Notes under the pieces: generated by a model
The model's database searches: none
What the model was told of the DNA's origin: nothing
Seen by the model: the letters and a program-made list of their open reading frames with translations, nothing else
Shown: positions 19,222 to 29,651 of the stretch, piece by piece
Layout: the number at the start of each line of letters is the position of its first letter
Numbering within the stretch: the first letter of the stretch is position 1
NCBI RefSeq assembly: GCF_019797865.1
Contig: NZ_CP081869.1
Coordinates: 3,249,501-3,313,500, forward strand
From: Chenggangzhangella methanolivorans
Lineage (GTDB): Bacteria > Pseudomonadota > Alphaproteobacteria > Rhizobiales > Methylopilaceae
Length of the DNA: 64,000 nucleotides
Reading direction: 5' to 3'
Position numbers and translations under genes: made by a program

Positions 19222-20234
19222 TGAAGCCTCTGCACAGGCGCGACGTTCTCCGCGCCGGGGTCGCGCTCGCGGCGCCCGCGCTGCTGCCGGCCCGCGCCTT
19301 CGCGGCCGAGACGCTCGTGCTCTACAACGGCCAGCACGCCGAGCCCGCGACCGCGGTCGTCCACGCCTTCATGGCGGCGACCGGCGTGACGGTCGCGATC
19401 CGGAAAGGCGGCAGCGCTCAGCTCGCGAACCAGATCGTCGAGGAGGGCGCGCGCTCTCCCGCCGACGTGTTCTTCTCCGAAGAGACCGCGCCCGTCACCA
19501 CGCTCGCCGCGCGGAAGCTGCTGGCGCCGGTCGACAAGGCGACGCTCGACCAGATCCCCGCCCGCTATGCGGCCAATGACGGCCGCTGGATCGGCGTCAC
19601 GGCGCGCTGCCGGGTGGTGGCCTACGACAAGCAGGCCGTGAAGGCGGAAGAGCTGCCGGCCTCGGTGCTCGATTTCGCCACGCCCGCCTTCAAGGATCGC
19701 GTCGCCTATGTGCCGACGAGCGGCGAGTTCCAGAGCCAGTCGCTCGCGATCCTGAGGCTGAAGGGGCGCGACGCCGCGCTCGGCTGGCTGAAGGGGCTGA
19801 AGGAGAACGGACGCGTCTACAACGGCAACGTCGCGGCCGTGCAGGCGGTGCAGCGCGGCGAGATCGCGACGGCGCTCGTCAACTCCTACTACTGGTATGC
19901 GGTCGCCGACGAGATCGGCCCGGAAAACATGCGCTGCGAGCTGCATTATCTCGGCAAGAAAGACCCCGGAGCGCTGGTGACGCTCTCCGCCGCCGGCGCG
20001 CTCGCCTCCAGCAAGAAGCCCGAGCTCGCCCAGCGCTTCCTCGCCTTCATGACCGGCGACGCCGGCCAGAAGGCGATCGTCGAGGCGGTGGCCGAATATC
20101 CGGTGCGGCCCGGCGTCGCCTCTCCTTACGACCTCAAGCCCCTCGACCAGCTCGACCCGCCGGATCTCACGCCCGACGACGTCAGCGACGCGGTCGAGGC
20201 GCTCTCGCTCCAGCGCGAAGCCGGGCTCGCATGA
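19221..20234 (+). CDS. Iron(III)-type ABC transporter substrate-binding protein
   Basis: 337 residues. A Tat/Sec signal (MKPLHRRDVLRAGVALAAP, cleavage near AFAAE) precedes a periplasmic-binding fold of the FbpA/FutA type: LVLYNGQHAEPATAVVHAF, SPADVFFSEET, ALVNSYYWYAVADE. In that family the paired Tyr residues of the NSYYWY segment coordinate Fe(III). The start coincides with an Irr-like box. The stop overlaps the permease start by four bases, giving an SBP-permease-ATPase operon for ferric uptake. Confidence 0.9.
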   Translation: MKPLHRRDVLRAGVALAAPALLPARAFAAETLVLYNGQHAEPATAVVHAFMAATGVTVAIRKGGSAQLANQIVEEGARSPADVFFSEETAPVTTLAARKLLAPVDKATLDQIPARYAANDGRWIGVTARCRVVAYDKQAVKAEELPASVLDFATPAFKDRVAYVPTSGEFQSQSLAILRLKGRDAALGWLKGLKENGRVYNGNVAAVQAVQRGEIATALVNSYYWYAVADEIGPENMRCELHYLGKKDPGALVTLSAAGALASSKKPELAQRFLAFMTGDAGQKAIVEAVAEYPVRPGVASPYDLKPLDQLDPPDLTPDDVSDAVEALSLQREAGLA

Positions 20235-21775
20235 GCCTTGCGTCGCGGCGGTGGGAGAGCGCGCCGCCGCTCTGGCTCGCGCTCGCCGCGCTCGTCCCCT
20301 GCCTGCTGATCGCGCTGCCGCTGGTCTATGTGGCCCTGCGCGCGAGCGAGGCCGGGGCCGCAGGCGTCGCCGCCGAGCTCATTCGCCCGCGCACGCTCGA
20401 GCTTCTGCTCAACACCGTCGCGCTCGGCGTGTCCGTCACCGTGATTTCGTCCGTGCTCGGCGTCGCGGCCGCCTGGTGCGTCGAGCGCTCCGACATTCCG
20501 TTCCGCCCGTTCTGGCGCATCGCCGCGGCGCTGCCGCTTGCGGTGCCGGCCTTCGTCGCGAGCTTCGCCTGGGCCTCGATCGACGTCGCGTTCCAGGGGA
20601 TGGCGGGCGCGATCCTGATCCTGTCGCTGTCGCATTTTCCGCTCGTCTATCTGCCGGTCGCCGCGGCGCTCAGGGGCATGGACCCGGCCTTCGAGGACGT
20701 GTCGCGCTCGCTCGGGCGCTCGCCCGCCAGAACCTTCTTCGGCGTGGTGCTGCCGCAGGCCTGGCCGGCGCTGGGGGCGGGCGCCCTGCTGGTGTTGACC
20801 CACATGCTCGCCGAGTTCGGCGCGCTGGCGCTGCTGCGCGTCCAGACCTTCACGACCGCGATCTTCGCCTCCTACGAACTCCAGTTCGACAGCGCGACCG
20901 CCGCGCTTCAGTCCGCGGTGCTGCTGGCGCTGACGCTTCCGGCGGCCTTCGGCGAGATGCGGCTGCGGCGCGGCGTGCGCGTCTCGCGGTCCGGCCGCGG
21001 CGCGCGGCGCACGCAACGGGCGATCGCGCTCGGGCGCGCCAAACCCTTCGTGCTGGCGGGCCTCGCCGCGCTGATCGCGCTTTCGACGGCGGTCCCGGCC
21101 GGGATGCTGGTCTATTGGGCCGCGGTGGGCGCCTCGACCACGCGGGGCCTGCCGGACATCTGGCCGGCGATCGGCGGCACGCTCTCGCTCGCTCTGCCTG
21201 GCGCGGTGATCGTCACGGCGCTCGCGCTGCCGCTGGTGCTCGCCGCCATCCGCCATCCGGGCCCGGCGTCGCGGCTCGTCGACCGGCTGCCTTACGTCGT
21301 CCATGGCCTGCCGGGCGTGGTGGTGGCGCTCGCGCTCACCTTCTTCGCGATCCGTTTCCTGCCCGACCTCTACCAGACCTCCGCGCTGCTCTTCGCCGCC
21401 TACGCCGCCCTGTTCCTGCCGCTCGCCCAATCGGCGCTCAGGGCCTCGGTGGAGCTCGCGCCGCCGCGGCTGGAGGAGGTCGCGCGCAGCTTGGGCAAGG
21501 GCCCGTTCCTCGCCTTCGTCTCGGTGACGCTGCCCGCGATCCTGCCAGGCGTCGGGGCGTCGCTTGCGCTGATGACGCTGGAGCTCGCCCGAGAGCTCAC
21601 CGCGACCCTGCTGCTCGCGCCCATCGGCGTCACGACGCTCGCCACCGAAGTCTGGTCGCGGGCCAACGACGGCCAATACGCCGCCGCCGCTCCCTTCGCC
21701 GCGCTTCTGGTCGCGCTTTCGGCTCTGCCGGTCTATGTCTTCACGCGCCGCAGCCTGGAGCTTCACGACCTGTGA
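20231..21775 (+). CDS. Iron(III)-type ABC transporter permease, fused two-domain
   Basis: 514 residues with about 12 hydrophobic segments in two halves. Each half carries an ABC-permease EAA loop: EDVSRSLGRSPARTFFGVVLP (about 155-175) and EEVARSLGKGPFLAFVSVTLP (about 415-435). This double-length FbpB/SfuB architecture is typical of ferric importers. ATGA coupling with the binding protein and TGTGA overlap with the ATPase define one operon. Confidence 0.92.
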   Translation: MSLASRRWESAPPLWLALAALVPCLLIALPLVYVALRASEAGAAGVAAELIRPRTLELLLNTVALGVSVTVISSVLGVAAAWCVERSDIPFRPFWRIAAALPLAVPAFVASFAWASIDVAFQGMAGAILILSLSHFPLVYLPVAAALRGMDPAFEDVSRSLGRSPARTFFGVVLPQAWPALGAGALLVLTHMLAEFGALALLRVQTFTTAIFASYELQFDSATAALQSAVLLALTLPAAFGEMRLRRGVRVSRSGRGARRTQRAIALGRAKPFVLAGLAALIALSTAVPAGMLVYWAAVGASTTRGLPDIWPAIGGTLSLALPGAVIVTALALPLVLAAIRHPGPASRLVDRLPYVVHGLPGVVVALALTFFAIRFLPDLYQTSALLFAAYAALFLPLAQSALRASVELAPPRLEEVARSLGKGPFLAFVSVTLPAILPGVGASLALMTLELARELTATLLLAPIGVTTLATEVWSRANDGQYAAAAPFAALLVALSALPVYVFTRRSLELHDL

Positions 21776-22797
21776 CGAAAAGCGTGCAAGTCCGCGACGT
21801 GTCGAAGGCCTTCGCCGGCCACGCCGTGCTGCGCGGCGTCGATTTCGCGGTGGAGCCCGGCAAGATAGCGGCGTTGCTCGGGCCTTCCGGCTGCGGAAAG
21901 ACCACGCTGCTGCGCGCCATCGCGGGCTTTGATCGGATCGACGGCGGCGAGATCCTGATCGACGGCGCGCGTGTGTCGGGCTCCGGCTCGCACCTGCCGC
22001 CCGAAAAGCGCCGCGTCGGCTATGTGCCTCAGGAAGGCGCGCTGTTTCCCCATCTCACCGTCGCCGGCAATGTCGGCTACGGCCTGAAGCGCCGCGAGCG
22101 CACCAGGGAGCGCATCGGCGCGGCGCTGGCGCTCGTCGGGCTCGAGGCGCTGATGGAGCGCTATCCTCACCAGCTGTCCGGCGGCCAGCAGCAGCGCGTC
22201 GCGCTCGCCCGCGCGCTTGCGCCCGGGCCGAAGCTCGTGGTGCTGGACGAGCCGTTCAACGGCCTCGACCTCGACCTGCGCCGCAGCCTCTGCGCCGAAG
22301 TCACCGCGGCGCTCCAGCGCGCCGGCGCCTCCGCGGTGCTCGTGACGCACGACCCCGAAGAGGCCTTCGCCTCGGCCGACGTCGTCGCCGTCATGCAGGA
22401 GGGCCGCATCGCCCAGCAGGACGAGCCCCGCGCCGTCTACCGCCGGCCTGCGAGCGCCGCGGTCGCGCGCATCACCGGCGGCGCGATCTTTCTCGAGGCG
22501 ACCGTGACGGGCGCGGCCGCCGAAACCCCGCTCGGGCCCGCCGCGCTTGTCGCCGCGCCGCCGCAGGGCGACGGCCGCGCGTCGGTCTGCGTGCGGCCGG
22601 AGCAGATCGTTCTCGGCGCGCCCGGACAGGCCGCGACGGTGGTCGAGCGAAGTTTCCGCGGCGACCACGACCTCCTCACCGTGACGGTCGGCGAGCGGCG
22701 CCTGTCGGTGCGGGCGCCTGCGCATCCCGACAGCGGCCTCGACGCGATCCGCCTGCGGATCGAGGGGCCGTGCGTGGCGTTTCCGCCTGTCGCCTGA
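21772..22797 (+). CDS. Iron(III)-type ABC transporter ATP-binding protein
   Basis: 341 residues. Walker A is GPSGCGKTT, the Q-loop lies in YVPQEGALFPHLTV, the signature is LSGGQQQRVALARAL, Walker B is VVLDEPFNGLD, and the H-loop is VLVTHDPEEA. A C-terminal TOBE-like domain (about 250-341) follows, as in FbpC. GTG 21772 overlaps the permease stop. It energises the upstream permease. Confidence 0.94.
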   Translation: MTKSVQVRDVSKAFAGHAVLRGVDFAVEPGKIAALLGPSGCGKTTLLRAIAGFDRIDGGEILIDGARVSGSGSHLPPEKRRVGYVPQEGALFPHLTVAGNVGYGLKRRERTRERIGAALALVGLEALMERYPHQLSGGQQQRVALARALAPGPKLVVLDEPFNGLDLDLRRSLCAEVTAALQRAGASAVLVTHDPEEAFASADVVAVMQEGRIAQQDEPRAVYRRPASAAVARITGGAIFLEATVTGAAAETPLGPAALVAAPPQGDGRASVCVRPEQIVLGAPGQAATVVERSFRGDHDLLTVTVGERRLSVRAPAHPDSGLDAIRLRIEGPCVAFPPVA

Positions 22798-22905
22798 CCG
22801 GCCGGGCTGCTCTGCGCCCGCTTTCCACATGCCGGACGCTTGACCGACTCGGTTGCGTCTGCGAACCGGATGCGCTTCGGTTTCCAAGGAAAGGCGCGGG
22901 ATCAG

Positions 22906-23163
22906 ATGAGCACGGTCAACCCGGATGAGGTCGCCAAGGACCAGCTCGTGGCCTTCGTCGAGCGCATCGAGCGGCTCGAGGAAGAGAAAAAGGGCATCGC
23001 GGACGACATCAAGGAGGTCTACGCCGAGGCCAAGGGCAACGGCTTCGACGTCAAGGTGCTCCGCAAGGTCATCTCGGTCCGCAAGCAGGACGCCAGCGAG
23101 CGCGCCGAGCAGGAGGCGATCCTCGACCTCTATCTCTCCGCGCTCGGCATGCAGGCCGACTGA
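22906..23163 (+). CDS. gapR: DUF2312 protein, GapR-like nucleoid-associated factor
   Basis: 85 residues, highly charged helical protein: [18 protein letters not shown] (coiled coil), [17 protein letters not shown], then [12 protein letters not shown]. This matches DUF2312, whose Caulobacter member GapR binds overtwisted AT-rich DNA ahead of replication and transcription forks. ATG 22906 aligns with the family start ([14 protein letters not shown]); the in-frame upstream extension from 22840 is not conserved in the family as I know it. A strong terminator follows. Confidence 0.9.
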   Translation: MSTVNPDEVAKDQLVAFVERIERLEEEKKGIADDIKEVYAEAKGNGFDVKVLRKVISVRKQDASERAEQEAILDLYLSALGMQAD

Positions 23164-23187
23164 CAGGCGGTTCGCCGCGCGGATGTG

Positions 23188-23221
23188 AAAAAGCCCCGGG
23201 CCGTGAGGTCCGGGGCTTTTT
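23188..23221 (+). terminator. Rho-independent terminator of gapR
   Basis: AAAAA-GCCCCGG (23193-23199), a ten-base loop, then CCGGGGC (23210-23216) and TTTTT. The A and T tracts on both sides make it usable in either direction. Confidence 0.85.
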
Positions 23222-23293
23222 CGTGGCGGTCGCAGAGACGGCGGGCGGCCGACCCGCCGCCGACCCGCCGCCGCGTCGACTCGCCGCCGCGGC

Positions 23294-23728
23294 GTCATCC
23301 CGGGCTTGACCCGGGATCCAGAACCGATCCGGCTGTTCCAGACTCCCGCCGCGGCGTCGGTTCTGGATCCCGGGTCAAGCCCGGGATGACGGGGATGGTT
23401 CAGGCGCGCTGGGGGGGGGCGGTCTTGGTTTGGCGCAAAGGCCCGACCCTCCGCCGCCGCGTCATCCCGGCCGCAGAGCCGGGATCTAGAACCGATCCGG
23501 CCGTTCCAGACTCCCGTCGCGGCGTCGGTTCTGGATCCCGAGTCAGGCTCGGGATGACGGGGTGGTTCAGGCGCGCTGGGGGGAGGGGGCCGTGGCGCTT
23601 GGCGCGAAGGCTCGACCGACCCGCCGCCGGGTCATCCCGGCCGCAGAGCCGGGATCCAGAGCCGATCCGGCCGTTCCAGACTCCCGTCGCGGCGTCGGCT
23701 CTGGATCCCGGGTCATGCCCGGGATGAC
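23294..23728. repeat. Three tandem copies of a palindromic repeat, GTCATCCCGG family
   Basis: Copies at 23294-23390, 23461-23558 and 23631-23728. Each begins GTCATCCCGG and ends CCGGGATGAC (or close variants), with a central TTCCAGACTCCCGYCGCGGCG segment. The roughly 70-bp spacers (GGTTCAGGCGCGCTGGGGG...) are also related, so the repeating unit is about 168 bp including spacer. It fills the gap between the gapR and DUF882 3' ends. No coding sequence is seen. Confidence 0.85.
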
Positions 23729-23779
23729 GGGCGTGGTTCGGGCGCTCTGAGGGGAGGGGCGGCGTGGTTCGGTTGCGCA

Positions 23780-23815
23780 AAACAAAAGCCCCGGACTGCA
23801 GGGTCCGGGGCTTTG
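23780..23815 (-). terminator. Rho-independent terminator of the DUF882 gene
   Basis: GCCCCGGAC (23788-23796) pairs with GTCCGGGGC (23803-23811). Read on the minus strand, the hairpin is followed by TTTTGTTTTG. Confidence 0.75.
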
Positions 23816-23844
23816 TCTTTCGTTTCAGGCGACGCGCGACGCGC

Positions 23845-25772
23845 TCAGCCGTGATGGCGGACGGGCTTGGCCGCGAGATTGTCGCCGGTCATGAACGACT
23901 GCGTGCGCAGCAGCATCACCGACGAGCCCTGAAACTTGTCGCAGCGGGCGCCGACGACGGCGGCCGTGAAGCCGCCGGCGAGCGCCGCGGTCGGCGACAC
24001 GAAGAGCCCCGCGGCGTGCGCCGGATGGTGCATCTCCATCGAATACTCGGCGCGCGCCTCGGTCAGGAAGGCCGAGTAGCTCGCCTCGTCGAGCGGGGTC
24101 GAGACCATCGGCTCGACGCTGAGCGTCGCGCGGCGGCGCATCGGGGCGGTGGCGGCGGCGTAGACCGCGGCGGGCGTGGCGTAGGGCGACAGCACGCGCA
24201 CGTTCGGGTCGGTCGGCACCGCGGCCGTGACCTTGGTCTGCGGCGCGACGGCGGCGCGGGTCTGGGCGGCTCCGACGTCGACGCCCGGCGCGGCATAGGC
24301 GAGCGACAGCTCGCCGTTCTCGTTCACGCGGCGCTTGCCGAGGAACGCGTCGGGCAGGCGCGGGAACGTCGAGGCCTCGGCCTGGTAGGCGCTCGCCGCG
24401 TTCGGGTCGATCTCACGCGGCTTCTGTTCGGCGGTCGGCGCCGGGAGCGCGGCCAGCACCGCGATGGCGCTGTCGGGCGTCGGGCGCGGCTTCGGCGTCG
24501 GAATGCTGGAGGCGAGCGCAAGCGCCGGCTCGGTGGCCTGCACCGGCTGGCCCTGCATCGGCTGCGCGCCGGTCTTCCAGGCCATCTGCGGGCCGGCGTC
24601 CTCGGCGGAGGCGAGCTGATAGCCGTCGGACGGGGCCGAGGGCGGCAGCGGGATCGGCTTGCCGGCGACGGCGGTCGGAGCGACCGGCGGCAGCGGCACG
24701 GCGGAGGCCATGGCGACCTGCGCGGCCTGGGCCGGACGCGACGGCGCGATCGGCGGCATCGGCACGACCGCGCTGGCGACGGCGGTCTCGGCCTGTGCGG
24801 CGGCGGGCGCCGACGGACGGACCATGTCGGCGGGGCGCGCCATCGGCATCGGCGTGACCTTGACGGTCGCGACGCGGGTCGGGGCCGGAGCCGCCGCCGC
24901 GCCTTCGTCGTCGCCCGAGGACGACGACGCCGCGCCGCCGCGGGCCGGGGCCGCGGCCACCTGGGTCGAGGCCTCGTCCTCGCTCTCGTCCGCGCCGCCG
25001 AAGAGGCGCGCGAAGAAGCTCTTGCCGGAAGACGAGGAGCCGCCGCCGCATAGGCGCTGTCGAGCGAGACCTCGCCGCGCGAACGCAGTTCGGCGGCGGC
25101 GAGCTGATAGCCCGGCATCTGGCCGCCTTCGGCCGGCTGGTGGACGGTCTTGCCGCCCGGGAAGATCTTGGCGAGCTGCGAGCGGCTCATGCGCGGCCAG
25201 GCGGCGGATGCTGCCGGCGTCGAGATGGACGAAGGGGCGGCCCGAGGTCGGGTAGAAGCCGACGCGCCGCGCTGCAGGCGGATGCCGGCCTCGCGCACCG
25301 AGGAGACGGGAACGCCCGTGATGTAGAAGTCCATCGCGCGGCCGAGCATGTGCTGGCTGAACTTCGCGACGCCCGACGAACGGGCGCGCAGATACGCGTT
25401 GGTCTCGGGCGAGCGGTAGGACGACACGATGTTGATCATGCCGCCGCGGCCGACCTGGCGGTGCACTTCCCAGACGATGTCAAAGAGCTTGGGCTCCATG
25501 CGCGTCTGTTTGTTGTTGCGCCAGTCGCGCAGGAAGAAGCTCAGCTGGCGGAGCCCCTCGGCGTCGTAGCGCCCGTTGCGCTTGAACGTCACCGTGACGT
25601 TGTCGCCGCGATGGGTGTGATAGAGCGTGAGCGACCGCGTATCGCCGTTCGCCTGAGCGTTCTGGGTGCCGTCGGAGGCCGCGATGGACGCGACGCCGCC
25701 GAGAAGGACCGCGCAGAGGCCGCGCTGAATGCGGCGGGCGACGGTGCGTCCAGACGAAGGGGTGTCGTTCAA
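23845..25772 (-). CDS. DUF882/YcbK-like peptidase-fold protein with long Pro/Ala-rich tail (three frame breaks)
   Basis: Exported cell-wall protein of about 640 residues. After a signal sequence the YcbK/DUF882 (M15-like) domain shows LTLYHTHRGDNVTVTFKRNG, SSYRSPETNAYLR and the metal-ligand segment SQHMLGRAMDFYI. A deletion at about 25264 and an insertion at about 25210 throw the short piece between them out of frame; corrected, it reads GVGFYPTSGRPFVHLDAGSI. A second deletion at about 25045 leads into SGKSFFARLFGG and a roughly 370-residue low-complexity Ala/Pro tail ending in a compact domain. The family is thought to trim peptidoglycan. It is the neighbour of an L,D-transpeptidase on the same strand. 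Confidence 0.8.
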
Positions 25773-26037
25773 TGGTCTGTCCTGACCCTAAGAGACCGCG
25801 CACGACGCTTCCGCCGCGCGCGCCGCTAATGATCAACAACAGTTTCAGCGAGAGTGGTTAACCAGCAGTGACTAAACCGCCGAAAACCGTCCCCCGATCC
25901 CCCGACCTGTGCTTTCCTAGCCGCGCCCTACCCGAAAAGCCAGCGCGAAATTGTGTTCGCCCCGTGAAAATGATCTAGCGTTCTCTTTTTAGACATATTT
26001 ACGACGCCCGGACGAATCGCCCGGGCGCCGTCAGTAT

Positions 26038-27978
26038 TCAGCGTGAAGAGCCGAAGATGCGCGACAGCCAGTCGCCGGGGCTCGCGACCCGTTGCTGCTG
26101 CGGCGCGGGAACCGCGGCCGCCTGGGCTTCGGCCGTCTGCGCGGCGGTCGGCTTCGGCTTCGGCTTGGCGATCACCTGCGGGGCCGCGGGCTTGGGCAGC
26201 GGCGGCAACGGCTCGCCCTTCAGCGCCGCCTTCAGCCGCCCGTCGAGCGAATAGAAGTCGTTGCGGGTCTCGAGCTTGCCGTCCGGGCCGACCCAGGCGG
26301 TGAAGTAGGTGAGATGCACCGGGATCGGCGACTTGAGCGTCAGAGACCGCTCCTTGCCGCCCACCATCGACTTCAGCTTCGCGCCCGAGAGCCCCTGGTC
26401 GCCCGACAGCGCGTCGGCGAATTCGAGCGGCCGGTCGACGCGCACGCAGCCGTGGCTGAGCGCGCGCTCGTTGCGCTCGAACATCTTCCGGGTCGGCGTG
26501 TCGTGCAGATAGACCGCGTGGCTGTTCGGGAACATGAACTTGATGTTGCCGAGCGCGTTGCGCTCGCCCGGGGGCTGGCGGATGCGCAGCTTGTTGGTGC
26601 GGATGCCTTCCCAGTCGAGCGCCGCCGGGCGGCCGCGGCTGTCCACCACCTCGAAGCCCTTGAGCGAGGAGCCCTGCATCTCCTTGAGCGCGATGGTCGA
26701 GGGCACGTTCCAGTACGGATTGACCACGATGTGGTCGATCTCGTTGGAGAAGATCGGCGTCTGGTTGGTCGACTTCCCGACGATCACGCGGGTGTCGTAG
26801 GTCGAGGCGCCGTCCTGCATGATGTGCAGGCGGTAGGCCGGGATGTCGACGAAGACGTGCTTGGTGCCGAGGTCGCGCGGCGTCCAGCGCCACCGCTCCA
26901 TGTTGATCTCGATGAGATCGGCGTCGTCATGCGGGCGCGACACGGCGTTGAGCGCGCGCACCGTCTGCTTGTTGATGAGCCCCGAGGCGCCGATCTTCGA
27001 CTTCTTCTGGAACGCGACGACCGCGTCCTGCAGCTCGCTGTCGTAATAGAGGTCGTCGGGCGCGCCGAAGAGGCCGAGGCGCTTCCTCAGGGCCGGCACG
27101 CGCGGGTCGTCCATGCCGGGCTCGATCAGCTTGCCGAAGTCGATGCGCGGCAGGTCCGGCTGGTCCTTGCGGTCCGCGCGGGCGGCGTGGAGCAGCTTGC
27201 GCAGCTCCTGGAACTGGGGAGCCTGCGGGTTGAACGCGTCGAGCGCGGCCGCGACGTCCTGGCTCTGCTCGAGCGAGGCGAGCGCCTGGGCCGCGTCGAA
27301 CGGCGTGCCTTCGACGGTGATCGAGGGGCTGACCACGCCCGGCTTCACGCGCCCGCCCCACGCCTTGCGGGCGTAGGAGAGCGCGACGGCCGACATCTGG
27401 ACTTCGGCGCGCGCCACGTCGGCCGGGGTTCCGGTCGCCGGGTCGCCGGGCAGGCGGAAGTCGCGCGCGTCGAGCGCGTCGTCGGCGGCCTTAGCGATGC
27501 GGTCCTTGGCGGCGGAGGCCTTGGGCGAAAGGTGGCCGTCCTTGATCCAGATCGGCTCGTCCTTGCGCGCCGTGTAGAAGGCGACGAGCGCCTGGCGGTC
27601 GGCGACCGACATCTTCACCTGCGCGGTCGGGCCGGTCTCGGCGAGGAGGGCGGCGATCGCGGCCGGCAGCGGCGCGAGGTTTTCGGCGATCGGCTGCGGA
27701 GCCATCGGCGACAGCGCCGCAGGAGCCGTCGGCGTCAGCGCGTTCGGCGCGGCGGGCGCGGTCGGCGTCGCCTCGTCGATCGCGCCGGTGGCGAAATCCT
27801 GCTCGTTCGCAGGCGCCGGGATCGCGACGGGCGCGGGCTCGGGCGTCGCGGCGACGCCGGTCTCGGCGCGAACGGACGCCGCGGCGAGCGCGCATGCGGC
27901 CGCGCCTGCGAGCAGCGTCATCGAGAAGCGTCCGACGGAACGGCGCTTGATCTTGAGCGCGTCGGCTTGGGTCACCAT
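26038..27978 (-). CDS. L,D-transpeptidase, YcbB/LdtD-like
   Basis: 646-residue exported peptidoglycan cross-linking enzyme. The signal is SMTLLAGAAACALAAAS, cleaved near VRAE. A scaffold and peptidoglycan-binding region (DDLYYDSELQDAVVAFQKK) precedes the YkuD catalytic domain. That domain has VNPYWNVPSTI and the active-site SHGCVRVDRP at about residue 508, with His and Cys intact. ATG 27978 is preceded by a G6 run; an upstream in-frame ATG at 28119 would add 47 residues lacking signal-peptide character and overlap the response-regulator gene. Makes 3-3 cross-links in the family. Confidence 0.9.
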   Translation of the reverse strand: MVTQADALKIKRRSVGRFSMTLLAGAAACALAAASVRAETGVAATPEPAPVAIPAPANEQDFATGAIDEATPTAPAAPNALTPTAPAALSPMAPQPIAENLAPLPAAIAALLAETGPTAQVKMSVADRQALVAFYTARKDEPIWIKDGHLSPKASAAKDRIAKAADDALDARDFRLPGDPATGTPADVARAEVQMSAVALSYARKAWGGRVKPGVVSPSITVEGTPFDAAQALASLEQSQDVAAALDAFNPQAPQFQELRKLLHAARADRKDQPDLPRIDFGKLIEPGMDDPRVPALRKRLGLFGAPDDLYYDSELQDAVVAFQKKSKIGASGLINKQTVRALNAVSRPHDDADLIEINMERWRWTPRDLGTKHVFVDIPAYRLHIMQDGASTYDTRVIVGKSTNQTPIFSNEIDHIVVNPYWNVPSTIALKEMQGSSLKGFEVVDSRGRPAALDWEGIRTNKLRIRQPPGERNALGNIKFMFPNSHAVYLHDTPTRKMFERNERALSHGCVRVDRPLEFADALSGDQGLSGAKLKSMVGGKERSLTLKSPIPVHLTYFTAWVGPDGKLETRNDFYSLDGRLKAALKGEPLPPLPKPAAPQVIAKPKPKPTAAQTAEAQAAAVPAPQQQRVASPGDWLSRIFGSSR

Positions 27979-28060
27979 GGCCCCCCTCAGTCCTTCGTCG
28001 TCCCGGGACGATGCGTGCGCCCGGAATCCATTACAACAATTTCGTCGAACACGAACGCGT

Positions 28061-29554
<1,494 letters not shown>

Positions 29555-29651
29555 TCGAGAGCTTTCGCGAGGCGGCTGATCACGGCTTCGCAGCATCAAG
29601 GCTCAGGGTAAACGCGCGCTTAAGCTTGAACGTTTCACGCGGTCGCCCCTG

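Noticed and set aside
20251..21771. N-terminal extension of the iron ABC ATPase frame through the permease gene
   Set aside because: The extension is Arg-rich shadow sequence; the ATPase has a coupled GTG start at 21772 with normal family length.
23294..23728. Regularly spaced repeats resembling a short CRISPR array
   Set aside because: Repeats are about 97 bp long palindromes and the spacers are themselves related, unlike CRISPR spacers; the same holds at 31582-32046 and 53524-54359.
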